Source: Filosporella fistucella
Taxonomy: Eukaryota; Ascomycota; Leotiomycetes; Helotiales
Length of the DNA: 64,000 nucleotides
NCBI GenBank assembly: GCA_030077755.1
Contig: JAQJZZ010000014.1
Coordinates: forward strand, 1,364,001 to 1,428,000
Direction of reading: 5' to 3'
Shown here: positions 36,716 through 47,355 of the stretch, in pieces
Layout of the letters: every line of letters begins with the position of its first letter
How positions within the stretch are numbered: position 1 is the first letter of the stretch
The notes under the pieces: model-generated
What the model saw: only the letters and a program-made list of their open reading frames with translations
Databases searched by the model: none
What the model was told of the DNA's origin: nothing
Position numbers and translations under genes: made by a program

Positions 36716-37364
36716 TTAATCGATTTGCTCCCCTTTTAGGAGATATACCGCTGGGTTAAGACCAGGGCTCTTGCGATAGCAACTGTATTCTGCTGGGGAT
36801 CAACACGATGAGATGAGATTTGGCCAACTTTGCCAGGTTATGTCCGGGGCTTCATGCTTGCCTGGTCGGCTACCAACCGAGACTTTCCCCATATTTTCAG
36901 GGAATGGAAGATGTACCGAGGCAGCAAGGGAACTATAGTCGCGATCAGATGAGAATAGACGAAAGTTTGGAAAGGCATTCTTGTTGTCTTCAGAATGCGG
37001 TGTCTTTTCTGGCTCGGAAGGTGTCATGAGAACATGCACATAAGGGCTTGAGCTCTGCATTGGTGATGATGAGCCGGCCAAGAAATCGACTTTGAATGAG
37101 GGTGCCGACGGTAGTGCATCGGTCAAGATCTGTTTAGAACCTGTTACTTCCTTGGCGTTCGGGGCATCACGAGTCACGACATCAAAACGGTCTTGTGGTA
37201 GATACTTTTGAGGGTGGGGTACATGTATCGGGGATATGAGCTCTTCAGGCTGCGTTCATTAGTCAAGACTAGGATCTTGGAAAAAGTTTAACCTCATTGA
37301 TAAGAGGCTCTATTGGTAAAAGTATTAAAGCAGAGGTGACAGTAACAATCAATATGGCCGCGTA
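36716..37364 (-). pseudogene. Decayed gene of a probable type II membrane protein
   Basis: A spliced frame lies on the - strand. Exon part 37364-37293 encodes a hydrophobic segment AAILIVTVTSALILLP. A 43-nt intron (37250-37292, GTTAAA..CGCAG with a perfect GACTAATGA branch site) joins in phase 0 to exon 37249-36800 (149 codons: PEELISPIHVPHPQKY..., a Ser/Pro-rich stem and a globular-looking end DITWQSWPNLISSC). The frame ends at TGA (36800-36802) but stays open beyond it for 27 more codons to TAA at 36716 (SPAEYSCYRKSPGLN). No in-frame ATG or acceptor serves the first part; a stop lies at 37365-37367. This points to a broken gene with a lost 5' end and perhaps a premature stop. A short basic stretch (RRSQLKQQASNRKRK-like) at about 37500-37440 may be its former cytosolic tail. 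Family unknown. Confidence 0.4.
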
Positions 37365-37678
37365 TTAAAAATACAAAGGTGCATATGGGATCGGGATATA
37401 ATTATTGAAGGTACTAGCTCATTCATACCTGATTACACCAGTGAAGTGATCTTTCTCTTCCTATTGGAGGCTTGTTGTTTCAATTGAGACCTTCGTGTTC
37501 TGAAAAATAAATTTCAATTTTGCAACCAGATCATCTAATCGTGAAATTTAACCTTTCTTACATTATCATTCCTACCCTTACCCCACATTCACTAATTGCC
37601 AAGATCATTTCGTTTCTTTTACACCAGTGACTCACTCAACTATTTGAAACTTTCTTCACCCTCAAAGCGGACATTGAA
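37365..37678. promoter_or_regulatory. Upstream region of the bacterial-like small gene
   Basis: About 310 bp, AT-leaning then pyrimidine-rich towards 37678, which would fit a leader. May also contain a remnant of the decayed gene's first exon. Confidence 0.4.
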
Positions 37679-38188
37679 ATGCCACCAAAGTCTAGTGTCA
37701 GGACAATCTTTGCTCATCTCAAAATGTACAACAATAAGAAGTTTGCTTCCGCCTCTAATTCTTCAAATGGTGAGGTTTCACCCGCAACGATCTTTCATTA
37801 CCATCAAGAGGGTTCCATCGTTTGGGCTGAGTACAGCGGCGGTTCTATCGTTCGCGGCACATTGATCGCTACTGTCCAAGGTATGAAGGCTTTCATTTCA
37901 ACAAATCAACATTTGCTTGTGCCAAAGATCTGAGCATTTCGATCGTGGTATTAACCACTTTTTGAAATCATGAAACGCTAGAGCAGTACTAATCATCCTG
38001 CAGATGAGAATGGAAAATTAGATATGCGTTATCAACACGTCAATACTACAGGGGCATTGATGACTGGCAAATGCGAAAGTTCCCCCGAGTTGCTAGAGGA
38101 TGGAAGGCTAAAGATGAAGGAGAAGTGGCAATGGACTAGTGGGGATTTGAGCACAGGGGAAAGTGTGGTCGAAGAGGTCAAGGAGTAG
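37679..38188 (+). CDS. Small protein resembling bacterial 'N-acetylglutamate synthase'
   Basis: Two exons: 37679-37880 and 38004-38188. The 123-nt intron has TACTAATC before CCTGCAG, and the join is in phase 1 (TVQ|DENGKLDMRYQHV). The product is 128 aa. The body from residue 16 (MYNNKKFASASN..., then NGEVS, FHYHQEG, YSGGSIVRGTL, KLDMRYQHVN, LMTGKC, ELLEDGRLKMKEKWQWTSGD and an EE-ending tail) follows the order of motifs of a short beta-strand-rich protein common in bacteria and labelled 'n-acetylglutamate synthase' in databases. That label is probably a misannotation: there is no GNAT or amino-acid kinase domain. The first 15 residues could be a fungal addition; ATG 37724 is an alternative start. 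Function unknown. The intron shows adaptation to a fungal genome. Confidence 0.8.
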
Positions 38189-39857
38189 GGTTGAGCTTAG
38201 AGATTTTTGGAAGAACTTTATGTAACGATCTGAAGGATTTGAGTGAGGGTTAATTCCATTCGAAGGCCTCTGTGTTCCTGTGAGTACGGACATGGGTTAT
38301 CTTGAGCTTTAGTAAGAGAGTAAGAGTAGTTTGAGGTAAATCGAGACTCATGCTAAAGGCAATGGAAGACAAGGTCTGATGAACATACATCCTGGCCACA
38401 AGAATAAACAGCTTGCCTCGTATTACTGGTGACAGTCAGGAGAGCCTTCCTCAGATAGTTGCCTATGACATTCAAGGTCTGACTCAGGACGCCACATTTC
38501 AAATTGGTAGGTAAGTGACTGGTAAACAGCTCCTAGGTCACTAGGCACGAAGTTTCATACCAAGTCAATTGAAAGAAGCAGGAGGGGAGGTGGCAAAACG
38601 TACTCACCCCGAAAGTAGCCGAAAAGGGGCCTCAGGTCAGCCTCGAACGCCATGCCCATGATCGTACAGGGAGCCAATGAGATATCAAATCATGCATGTA
38701 CCTCTCCCATGCCTCGCTGAAAGAAGAGCCGAGCTGAGAATATGGCTCACACGAGGAAATGAAAACACGAACATTGGTTGATGACTTATCAATTACTGTT
38801 AACTACTAAACGATCGCCACCCGGACGATATATCAATTCCCAGCATCTCATGCCTTCACTGCACAGCAGTTTGAGCGCTCTCACACAAGCTTTCATATCC
38901 AAAGACATTATACGCAATGTGTGAGAATATAGTGAGATGAGCTAAAGCCTCTTCTTCCAGCTCGTGATCCTAATCTGACTCCACTTCCCCGAACTATCTT
39001 CCCGTCTCGCAGGAATTTCCAGTATCGAAGGTGGTGAGAGACGAGTGATTAGGCTGCCGTCAAAGTAGGCAGGTTGATGAACAAACCACCATTTTCGCTC
39101 AGCGAAGCGGCGTTGCTCATCTATCATCGAATCTCCGTCGTCGTCAGCACGCAAGCGCGCTCTACTAAGTATCCGCAAGCAGACCTCAGCCCGGTACATC
39201 CATCATTTCCAATCCTCCATGACCCAATACAACCAGAATCCCATTTAAACCCTGAGAGACATCAAGCCTTCCATAGGCTAAGAAATCGTGGTGAAGTCAT
39301 GACAAATCGTGTGAAGGACATTACCGCATGACAAACGAAATCAAGAAACCCGAATGACAAGAAAACAAATATCCTGACGCGCCGAGTCCTGCATTGCTGC
39401 GTGTTCCCCCCTCTTAGGTACTTTCTTTATGTTTAGCCAGAAAATGCTCAAAAATACCCGCCGGCCCTGCCATATGCTGTGAAAGGAAAACCGAGCTAGC
39501 GGCTGTGGTGATATCTCTGAAATGACATGAAACCAACCCAAAAATCAAGAACTCGCTACGCTAAATAATCAGATGACAAAGGGAATGGTATCCATTATGT
39601 ACTCCGGAGAGAAAAAGAAATTCGATGGGGAGGTTCTGTGATCCCGAAAATGTCGCTCAGTCGCTGATGAGTTGATGCTAAACGCCTATGTGCCCCTCGA
39701 TCAGGTATCAAATGCCGCTAAAGTTCTCGATGTTCTATTTCAAACAGATGATGGGTCCAAGATTCGTGGAGAGGAGCTGTGGATATGGTCGCTGGTGCCC
39801 TTGCTAGTACCCCGAGTGGGCAGTAGAGTAGTTCGTGAAATTACTGGGCCTTGGTTG
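38189..39857. other. Intergenic region
   Basis: 1.67 kb between convergent genes, with one doubtful small ORF at 38942-39199. Nothing else recognised. Confidence 0.5.
38942..39199 (-). CDS. Candidate small protein gene (85 aa)
   Basis: ATG at 39199, TAG at 38942. The residues after an internal Met (MIDEQRRFAERKWWFVH...) look more like protein than chance: aromatic-rich then basic, ending ...RITSWKKRL. No family recognised, and the first 24 residues may be non-coding. A + strand frame overlaps it. Could be the last exon of a lost gene. Confidence 0.3.
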   Translation of the reverse strand: MYRAEVCLRILSRARLRADDDGDSMIDEQRRFAERKWWFVHQPAYFDGSLITRLSPPSILEIPARREDSSGKWSQIRITSWKKRL

Positions 39858-40889
39858 TCACATCGTAGTAGCGTACTCTTGATACCTATCCCAAGGTTGT
39901 CCAAATGCTCCATATCCAACACTGACACCACATTGCTGTTGTGCTAGCATGCTAGGCAGTGGGAGTGATGGAATTGGTGCACTCACAGGAGGGGAGCTGT
40001 AGAAGTACCCGGCTGTGGTGTATGGCTGGCTGTAGGAAGGCGTTGGTGATGGTAGTTGAATCTCATTCAATCCCATGCTGACCCATAATGAGTTTGAATC
40101 GACCGAAGATGTAGTGCTGGGGCTTGATGGAATGACTCTCCATGAATCTACTGGCGCAGGGACTGAAGATGGGAGACTGGCTTGCGACCACCAGTTGGCA
40201 CCAGCAGGAGAGCTGGGTAAAAGTGGCGGCGGTCGAACAACATCAACGATCCGTGGAGGTGGAGGTAGAAGTGGGAGAAAGAGACCCATGATATTGTTTT
40301 TGACTTCTTCACTCTTTCCGCAAAGTAATTCTCCAGCACCATCTTCTTCTAAACCCTCCAGAGCAGAAACATGAGTTCGATATACAAACTTGTTGATGGC
40401 TTGGATGAATTCCTCATGCAGCTTCTTAACCTGGAGCTCCTTTTCGGACCAACTGTATGTATTGGCAGAAATGTCGACACAATGAATTTCCTTGTGGTAC
40501 TCGATGAGTGATTCTATCGAATCTGGTGTGAGCTTGTATGCAACTTCATTCCGCAAAACCATATCCACATGAACAATGTAGGCTTCGACATGAATGAGCT
40601 GGTAATTGAAAAGTGCTTCAACCAAAGGATTCGGATCTTTGTGTAAATCTGCATCTGGCGCTTTAGGCAACATGAGGGAGGTGAGAGTCCATATGGCAGT
40701 TGAAGATGACAAAGTTTCTGTCAAACATCTTTGGTGTTGTGGTACACTATTGAGAGGGCGCTTGATGCGATTTATACGCTTCAGTGTTTGTGTTAACCAT
40801 GGCTCCACCTTTGAACTTAAGACGACATTGACAGAGGTTGCTCTTGGTGCGAAAGCTGCCGCCGAGGCTGGCAGTAGTTGGGGAGGCAT
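39858..40889 (-). CDS. Unrecognised protein with Pro/Ser-rich tail
   Basis: Single exon, 343 aa, ATG at 40889. The first 190 residues look folded and helical (basic EPWLTQTLKRINRIKRPLN near the start, then an amphipathic EALFNYQLIHVEAYIVHVDM and a long Glu-rich helix). From about 195 on it is rich in Pro, Ser and Tyr (PLLPPPPRIVD... to the end), probably disordered. No signal peptide or membrane segment stands out. I do not recognise the family. The upstream region carries AGTC-type repeats like those near 12.8 kb. Confidence 0.6.
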   Translation of the reverse strand: MPPQLLPASAAAFAPRATSVNVVLSSKVEPWLTQTLKRINRIKRPLNSVPQHQRCLTETLSSSTAIWTLTSLMLPKAPDADLHKDPNPLVEALFNYQLIHVEAYIVHVDMVLRNEVAYKLTPDSIESLIEYHKEIHCVDISANTYSWSEKELQVKKLHEEFIQAINKFVYRTHVSALEGLEEDGAGELLCGKSEEVKNNIMGLFLPLLPPPPRIVDVVRPPPLLPSSPAGANWWSQASLPSSVPAPVDSWRVIPSSPSTTSSVDSNSLWVSMGLNEIQLPSPTPSYSQPYTTAGYFYSSPPVSAPIPSLPLPSMLAQQQCGVSVGYGAFGQPWDRYQEYATTM

Positions 40890-43251
40890 CGAAAGGACTC
40901 TTCGGATATAGATAGTCGAGGTGAAATTCGACTGAGGGAGGACGGGGTTTAGTTATGCGAAAGAAGACAAGATCAGGAAACACAAACGGAAGAAAGGAAC
41001 AAAAAATGAATAGTATGACTGTTTATGGCGGCCCAAAAAGATGGGAATTGAAGTGCGCCTAGAAAGGGACGAATAAACCGTCGTGAGGAGGAGGCAAGGA
41101 AATGGCATCAGCAGGCAAGGCGGGGGAAATATAGGTAGAGCTCGTCAAAATGGGGCTATGCTGCTTGAAGGGCAAGCCGAACCCGGAATTTTAGTTTTTC
41201 GCCCATGCGTGGAAACTTGCGGTAGTAAGCTGAGGGCTGCATATTTTCGCTGCAGTGTACTTCCTTTGCCCACTTTTTGCCATTTACCATGATCCATGCA
41301 CGTTGCATGCATAAAAAGGCGCCGCCGAAGAAAAGCGATGGGAGCGATGGGAGCGATCGTTGCGTGCGCTTCTGCCGGCTACGCTCGACCCTAGAAACAT
41401 TTGACATGTCTGTCGAGATTGTTTCAACGCCTATCAGCCGCTTTTTGAAATTGCTATAGAGCCTCTCTTCCAGTAAGATTTCCCAAATGGGACAGATGAA
41501 ACTTCCCTTGGAGAACGTGGGAAGGTATAAGAGTGGCTAGGGCTGAAGATCCAACCTTCTTGATTTTGATGCTGGTGTGGGAAAAAGCAGCCGAACCAGG
41601 CCAGAACTGACTGACTTACTGACTGACTGGCCTACCGAACAACCTGATACTGGAAACAAAGAACCAGATGCTGTCGGCGAGATGACCTGCATGAGCTGCA
41701 CAAACGACTGCACAATGAAGTGCAGCAGCACATGTCAAGGGAGTTTTGAAACACATTACATATCTTGCCTTCTGATCATTCTGCCTCTACGGGGCCTGGA
41801 GTCGAATGCGCCAGCCTCTGCATATTGCTCCACTGCTCCTGTGTTGCAGTCTTCATCGTGTTGGATGCTGAAGGAAGCAGCACTGGATCTCACCTTGGAT
41901 CCTCGATGCCAGAACAGGAGTCTCCTGCATGAGCAAGTTCGGGTCTCTCCTGATTTTACTCTGGGGTAGGACCAACCGGGAGACTTGTAGAGGTCGCAGT
42001 CGCATTTCTTGTTAATGGTTGCTCGTGCCGCAAGTCTCGAAGGCATTTCCGACCGTCCCTGACCTCGGGGCAGATAGTGAGAGAGCTTACTGACCTGTCG
42101 ACGAGTGATGAGAATCATCCCATCCTTGCTGGAGGGCTGGTTAGTAGAAAGTCAGGTGAGATGAAAAGGCGTCCTGAATATCTCATTCGTTGTCGTTGGA
42201 TTTGGCGAGAGTTGAACAAAGTTGAGCTTGCGATTCACAGGGCACTTCTGGGAGGTGATTGGGTGTGCGAGGGAAAGCCATGCCCACCTTAGCCACCAGG
42301 AAGCCCAAAACTGGGCACTCGCTCATCCAAAGTCAGTCAGTCAGTCGAAGACGCCGCCCCAACGATGCGGACACGGCGAAAGTTGCGCAGAGCAGGTATC
42401 ACTGCACAGTAGAGTGCAGTTCAATGCAGTCTCGTAGACCAGATGCGATGCGATTCTCAAGACGGAATTCAGTCTTCGGGCATGATCGTGGTTCAAGCTG
42501 TAGGCGTCGTGGCAGTGGCAATGTGCAGTAGTGAGTGAGTGAAAGTGCGTTGTTCAAGGCAGATCAACGGTGAGGCGATTTGGGTGCCTTGCGAAACCTA
42601 GAACAGCCTGAAATTCCAGGCCATAAGTGTGGCTTTGCACTTCAATGAGGTTATATTTAGATTTAGCATCGGCAATGCCGCGATCAGCATTTACAACCTC
42701 AACCCAGGCACGATATTGCACTTTCTCCTGTCTGGAAATCTGCGCAATGTCGTCGTTTTTAACGTCTTGGTAATTAGTGTTCTGTCAGGCATCTGCTTGT
42801 CGCTAACTTGCTTCTCATGGTCGATCGATCATGATGACGATTAGAATCATTTCTTGGTGCGCATTAAAAGGCGTCACTAACTGGCAATGTCTTTCAATTG
42901 TCTGAGAGTACTCGGGGATTTTACAAGCCATCTTGATGATCTCCAAATTATGTTTCTAGGTGGCGATCCAGAAGCTGACGTTAATCCAAGTGATTGCTTA
43001 GCCTAAACTATAACCTTTGTATAGCAAATGCTTGGGAAGGTGGGAAAGATGCAGAGAAAAGGGGAAGGTATCTGATTCGCACTTTGGAGAAGCTTTTCGG
43101 TATTGTGCAATTTGGAGTCCGGAGACATGCCCATCTGATTACACATTATAGGCAGAATCTATTATTCTGGGTTTCAACGGACCGACTACTGGTATCACAA
43201 GACGTCAACTGACTGCATCCTGCTATCGGTTTCAATCCTGCATCATCAGCC

Positions 43252-43416
43252 ATGGATAACCTGTTGTACCTCTTCTCAGAGCGCTTCAAGCTCGGCTCAC
43301 AATCTGCAATTCTTCAACATGTGACTATTTTGCCGCCACTAGGCGCAGTTCTGCTGTTCACATACGCGTACATGTTGCACTTGAGCATGGAAGGAGAGAA
43401 CAAGTACACGAGGTAA
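43252..43416 (+). CDS. Doubtful 54-aa ORF with one membrane-like segment
   Basis: ATG at 43252, ending in AG|GTAACT, so it might be a first exon. A hydrophobic middle (ILPPLGAVLLFTYAYMLHL) follows a polar start. The continuation is not found. Confidence 0.2.
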   Translation: MDNLLYLFSERFKLGSQSAILQHVTILPPLGAVLLFTYAYMLHLSMEGENKYTR

Positions 43417-45966
43417 CTTTTCTCGGCTGATCACTTTGGCGCCCACTCACTCATCCGAGCCCGTGCATGGCTCCTCTTCATCGTCCAAACAATTGATTCA
43501 TACGCCAGCATGAGGTTGGGAGTCATGTTTCAAAAATCAAGTGGATGTTCAACCTATCAGCATGCCAAAACTTAACATCCTGGTCTATAAGATCTATACA
43601 AAGATCCACCTGCCCGCACACGATACCTCTCTCGGGTCCGCGCCCTTGAGAAGATGCTTTGACAATCTTTTTTTGGCCTCTCCTGATAACTCGTTCGTTT
43701 AGAATTTACTTTTCACATATCCTGGCGAAGCTGAACAGAGGATCCTCAATATGGGTATCGCATGAATCCATCTATATCCAACTCAATCCGTAGGGAAGAA
43801 GCATCACAATTCTTCATCGATTCGACCAAATACTTGCGCTTATTACGGGGCTGTGCAGTAACAGATTGTTTTGCAGTTCGAAACATGATTGCTTTTGATA
43901 TTCGTATGAGGCTATATTACCTCGCATATCAGAGTTCGAGAGGGCGTGAGAACCGTTGGGCAAAAGCAATATCGGCGCGCAAAAGAACCTCATCTACCCC
44001 GTAATGCAAGCATGTCGCCATTTTTGATCTAGTCATCGTGGGGGTTTACGTTGATATCTCTCCAGGATATCGTTTTCATGGGTTTTCCACATCCAAGGCG
44101 ACGGCGATGGGTGTCGCAATTCGAAGTGTTGCTTTTACCCGATGACAACTGTTGAAGTCCAATCAGCAATGGGGCCCGTTAAACCTTTTAGGACCCAAAC
44201 ATCTCTGCCACATTCAAAGAAGTGATGCTAGGGAGGTGCTCGATGCTTGCAATTCCAATATACAAGCTGTCCGGAATCATATCAGATTCATCAGACTGCC
44301 CCATCACTTGCAGATGACACTGCTTCTTCTCACAATCATGTTCCCGGATTCTGAATATTGATTGGGCCGGGGATCACAGTCGGTCCTCAGCTTCCTCATC
44401 AAAATCTTCCAAAGCCCGGAACAGAGTCTACCATTTGCATGGTATTTGTTGTCCTACCACGAAAACTTAATATTTCTTTCTCTAATGGTAAGGGGAAGTA
44501 CAAATTCAATCTGGCTACAGACCATACCTCTCACCACCGCTGCGGTGGCTTCATAGTATGCAAATAACATTATACCATGCCTGCACAGGTAATCGTTGAC
44601 GAGGCACTACCCGGCCTTCCGAAGTAGGGAGCTGTTGTGCTGTGTTTGACTGCTCAATAATTAAGAGGCGTTTTCTCCGAGCCTAGGTACCGTTAACGGT
44701 GTCCTCTCATCTCACCACAATTTGTCGACTTTGAACTCCCATGTTTACAGACAGTCATTGTGCTGAAAAAAGTGGGGGTATTCTTTGACATACAAAAGCT
44801 CGCACTCTTCAAGTGGGGGTTGCTATAGACTTGACAGACCACTTTGTTGATACATCGTGCATTAAATTCTTCATGGACCCATTCTTGAACGTCGAATACA
44901 AACGTTCTGCAAGCGCTGGCAATATCTTGTTAGAGCACCATCCTTGCCACAGCCTGTTCTGGAGCTTTATTGCCCCCGCAGCCACCCTCTCCTGTTTCTG
45001 TTCGCTTGATGAGTTTTGGTTCCTGTTGTAAGTTCCTTGTCTAGTCCCGAACACTTCTCATCACACCATCCCTGAGTAGTATCAGATATTGTTCGAAAGC
45101 TTCGTCGTATATCTGTGGACTTGATGAGCCCCTGTTTCTCTCTTGGTATACAACGCAGATCGTCAGACCCGGACTCTATAACCTCTAAGCAATGTTAGTG
45201 TTCCATTCATGCAATATGTCCATAGCCACTCCGCAGTGTAGTCAAACCCAAGGAGTACCTCTAGTCAAACGATGTCTTTGTACTTCAGAACCAGAAGGTT
45301 GAACCCACTCCAGCGAGTGGATAACCGCGATTTCAGAATTATAAGGATATTTTAAACAATCTATGGCACGTCATTTTTCACCCGTATGAGCTGGGCATGA
45401 ATTTGCATTGCCTCATCAATTCAATTTCGTCGAGTTTATCTGTTTTGCGCTGTTGGCAAAATTGTATACCACAGTGCATTGTCCCACAGGAGATTTTCCT
45501 GGTTAGACACTTCATATGCTCTCTGAATTGCAGGATCACGATGCCAATGTACTTCCGCAGGATCCTTGAGGTAGTACAGAGGATACTTTGCCTTGAAGCA
45601 GACTGTATCAGGGGTCTCGCTTAAATTGCCCAGTGGTGGATAAAGAAAGCTGTTCCATACAGCAAGTTAGGTGGAACTAAGCTTGCTCAGAGCACTCCTC
45701 TTGGTTCTATGAGGGGTTCGAAATTATTGGTAGTAGAAGTAACTCGAGGACTTTCTGTAGAATCAGTCTTCGTCTCGATTCCTGGAGCAAAGTCTCACAG
45801 CTAAAACTGCTTTCCAACACGTGTATGGTGTCATGAGCCTATTGAATACGAATTGACTTTTTGGAATCTTGAATCTCCTGGGAAATTGCTAAACTTTGAG
45901 TCACAAGCTTAAGATATTATCCCCCATAAGTTCAGTTCCGGATAGGTTATGAAATTTTAATACTAA

Positions 45967-46257
45967 TTACAGGGTGGAATAAATGTTGAAGGGGAAGGCC
46001 CAATACCAGGACGAGTTCTTCGAATGGAGATGCTTTGATTCGTGAGTCTGCCCCGAAAGTACCGTGATAAAGGTGGCAATTACGTGACATTTAACGTTTA
46101 TTTCGTCCTTCAGGTAGTAGTTTCGCTTAATTTGTCTGCCATTGCTTGTTAAGGAGAAGGAAGTTACAATCAACCCCCGCCATCTTTCAATGCAAGTATC
46201 TTCTGAAGAACACGTGGTGGGGACGATAAGTATCAAGTAGACATCAGCTATAGACAT
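45967..46257 (-). CDS. Doubtful 96-aa ORF
   Basis: ATG at 46257 (MSIADVYLILIVP...), TAA at 45967. The frame is also open upstream to about 46329. Mixed composition, no family recognised. Confidence 0.15.
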   Translation of the reverse strand: MSIADVYLILIVPTTCSSEDTCIERWRGLIVTSFSLTSNGRQIKRNYYLKDEINVKCHVIATFITVLSGQTHESKHLHSKNSSWYWAFPFNIYSTL

Positions 46258-47355
46258 ATCCACGACTTTACGACTTCGTAATGAGCAATTGTGAAAATAT
46301 GGCGACTTCTGTAATAGCTTAGCTTTCAAAGTACCCCTTCCATATGTCGACTACAAAACCATATGTAGCGGATAAATTCGTCGCGGGCGTCGAATTAGAA
46401 ATCCATTCCAGTCCATACTCTTCAGCCTTGATCGCTAGAGATTCTCAAGCCACCGCCAGGATAACACTAACGATGTCAACATCTCGCCAACACAGCCGGA
46501 CCGGATCCCTCGCCGCCTACAAGCTCGCTCGTTCCCATTTGATTTGCTGGGACGAAACCCCGTTTTTATGGCGAGTATAGTACGGAACCGATCTCAATGC
46601 AGGAAGATTCACAAAGCGCTCGTTAAAGCCAATGTCTTTCTTACGATTCCTACAAAATCGCAGAATGTTGCAGCATTAACATCAGCATTCGCACCCTATC
46701 CAAGGGCACAGTCGAGAGAATTCGCGCAAATAGAACGCAAGTGCCAAACAATATCGCGAGAATTCACAAAAACTTTACCAATCATTTAGCAATGATCAGC
46801 GTTCATGCACAGAGGAAACCAGTAGTCGTGTTGTTCTTCAGCAGTTGATGAGACGAGGAGATTGTTGGATGAAGAAGATAAGTAGAGTTTAGATGCTCTG
46901 GAAGATACTGGCAGCATGCAAGATATGGCTTATGTGTCGGCGGTGGTTGAGTCAAGAGGATATTGGTTTCGAGCAAAAGGGAGGAGAGCAACACTAACAT
47001 TAGAAAGGAAATAGGACATGAGATGCCAATTTATTCTGAAGGTCAGTCTGAGATTGTGGATATTTCTGGAGTGGAGTGTTGCAGCAAGGATAATGACCTT
47101 AAGGTAATGAGATACTCACTGTATATCATGTTTGATAGTTTCGCCCATGTTAATGTAGGATGGACGGAAAAGCTTCAGCTACACTACTGCCTCTATTTTA
47201 AGAAAACACGACCCTACTCAACGTGCACGTCAACACAGTGTACACACAATTATACTGAAGTTTGCATCATAAAGTCATTAAGCTTTGTGTCCAACTAAAT
47301 TGCGTGATCCAACCCAACCGGCCGCTATGCAACGCCGAAACCCCATACCAAATCA

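Larger units (their letters stand above)
40890..47355. other. Gene-poor interval of 6.5 kb
   Basis: No gene can be supported. 41.0-42.5 kb is the probable upstream region of the 39858-40889 gene, with AGTC runs near 41607 and 42330. 42.6-47.3 kb is AT-leaning and holds scattered short frames that look a little protein-like (examples at 43252-43416 +, 43762-44004 +, 45967-46257 -, 46344-46580 +), none with family similarity or joinable exons. They may be old gene remnants or chance. No transposon ends, no long repeats and no tRNA recognised. Confidence 0.5.

Noticed and set aside
41577..41969. Cys-rich 130-codon + strand frame (possible small secreted protein)
   Set aside because: The frame has no ATG at its start, no signal peptide after the first internal Met, and its cysteines come from CTGCA/TGCAG-type repeats. 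Judged chance.
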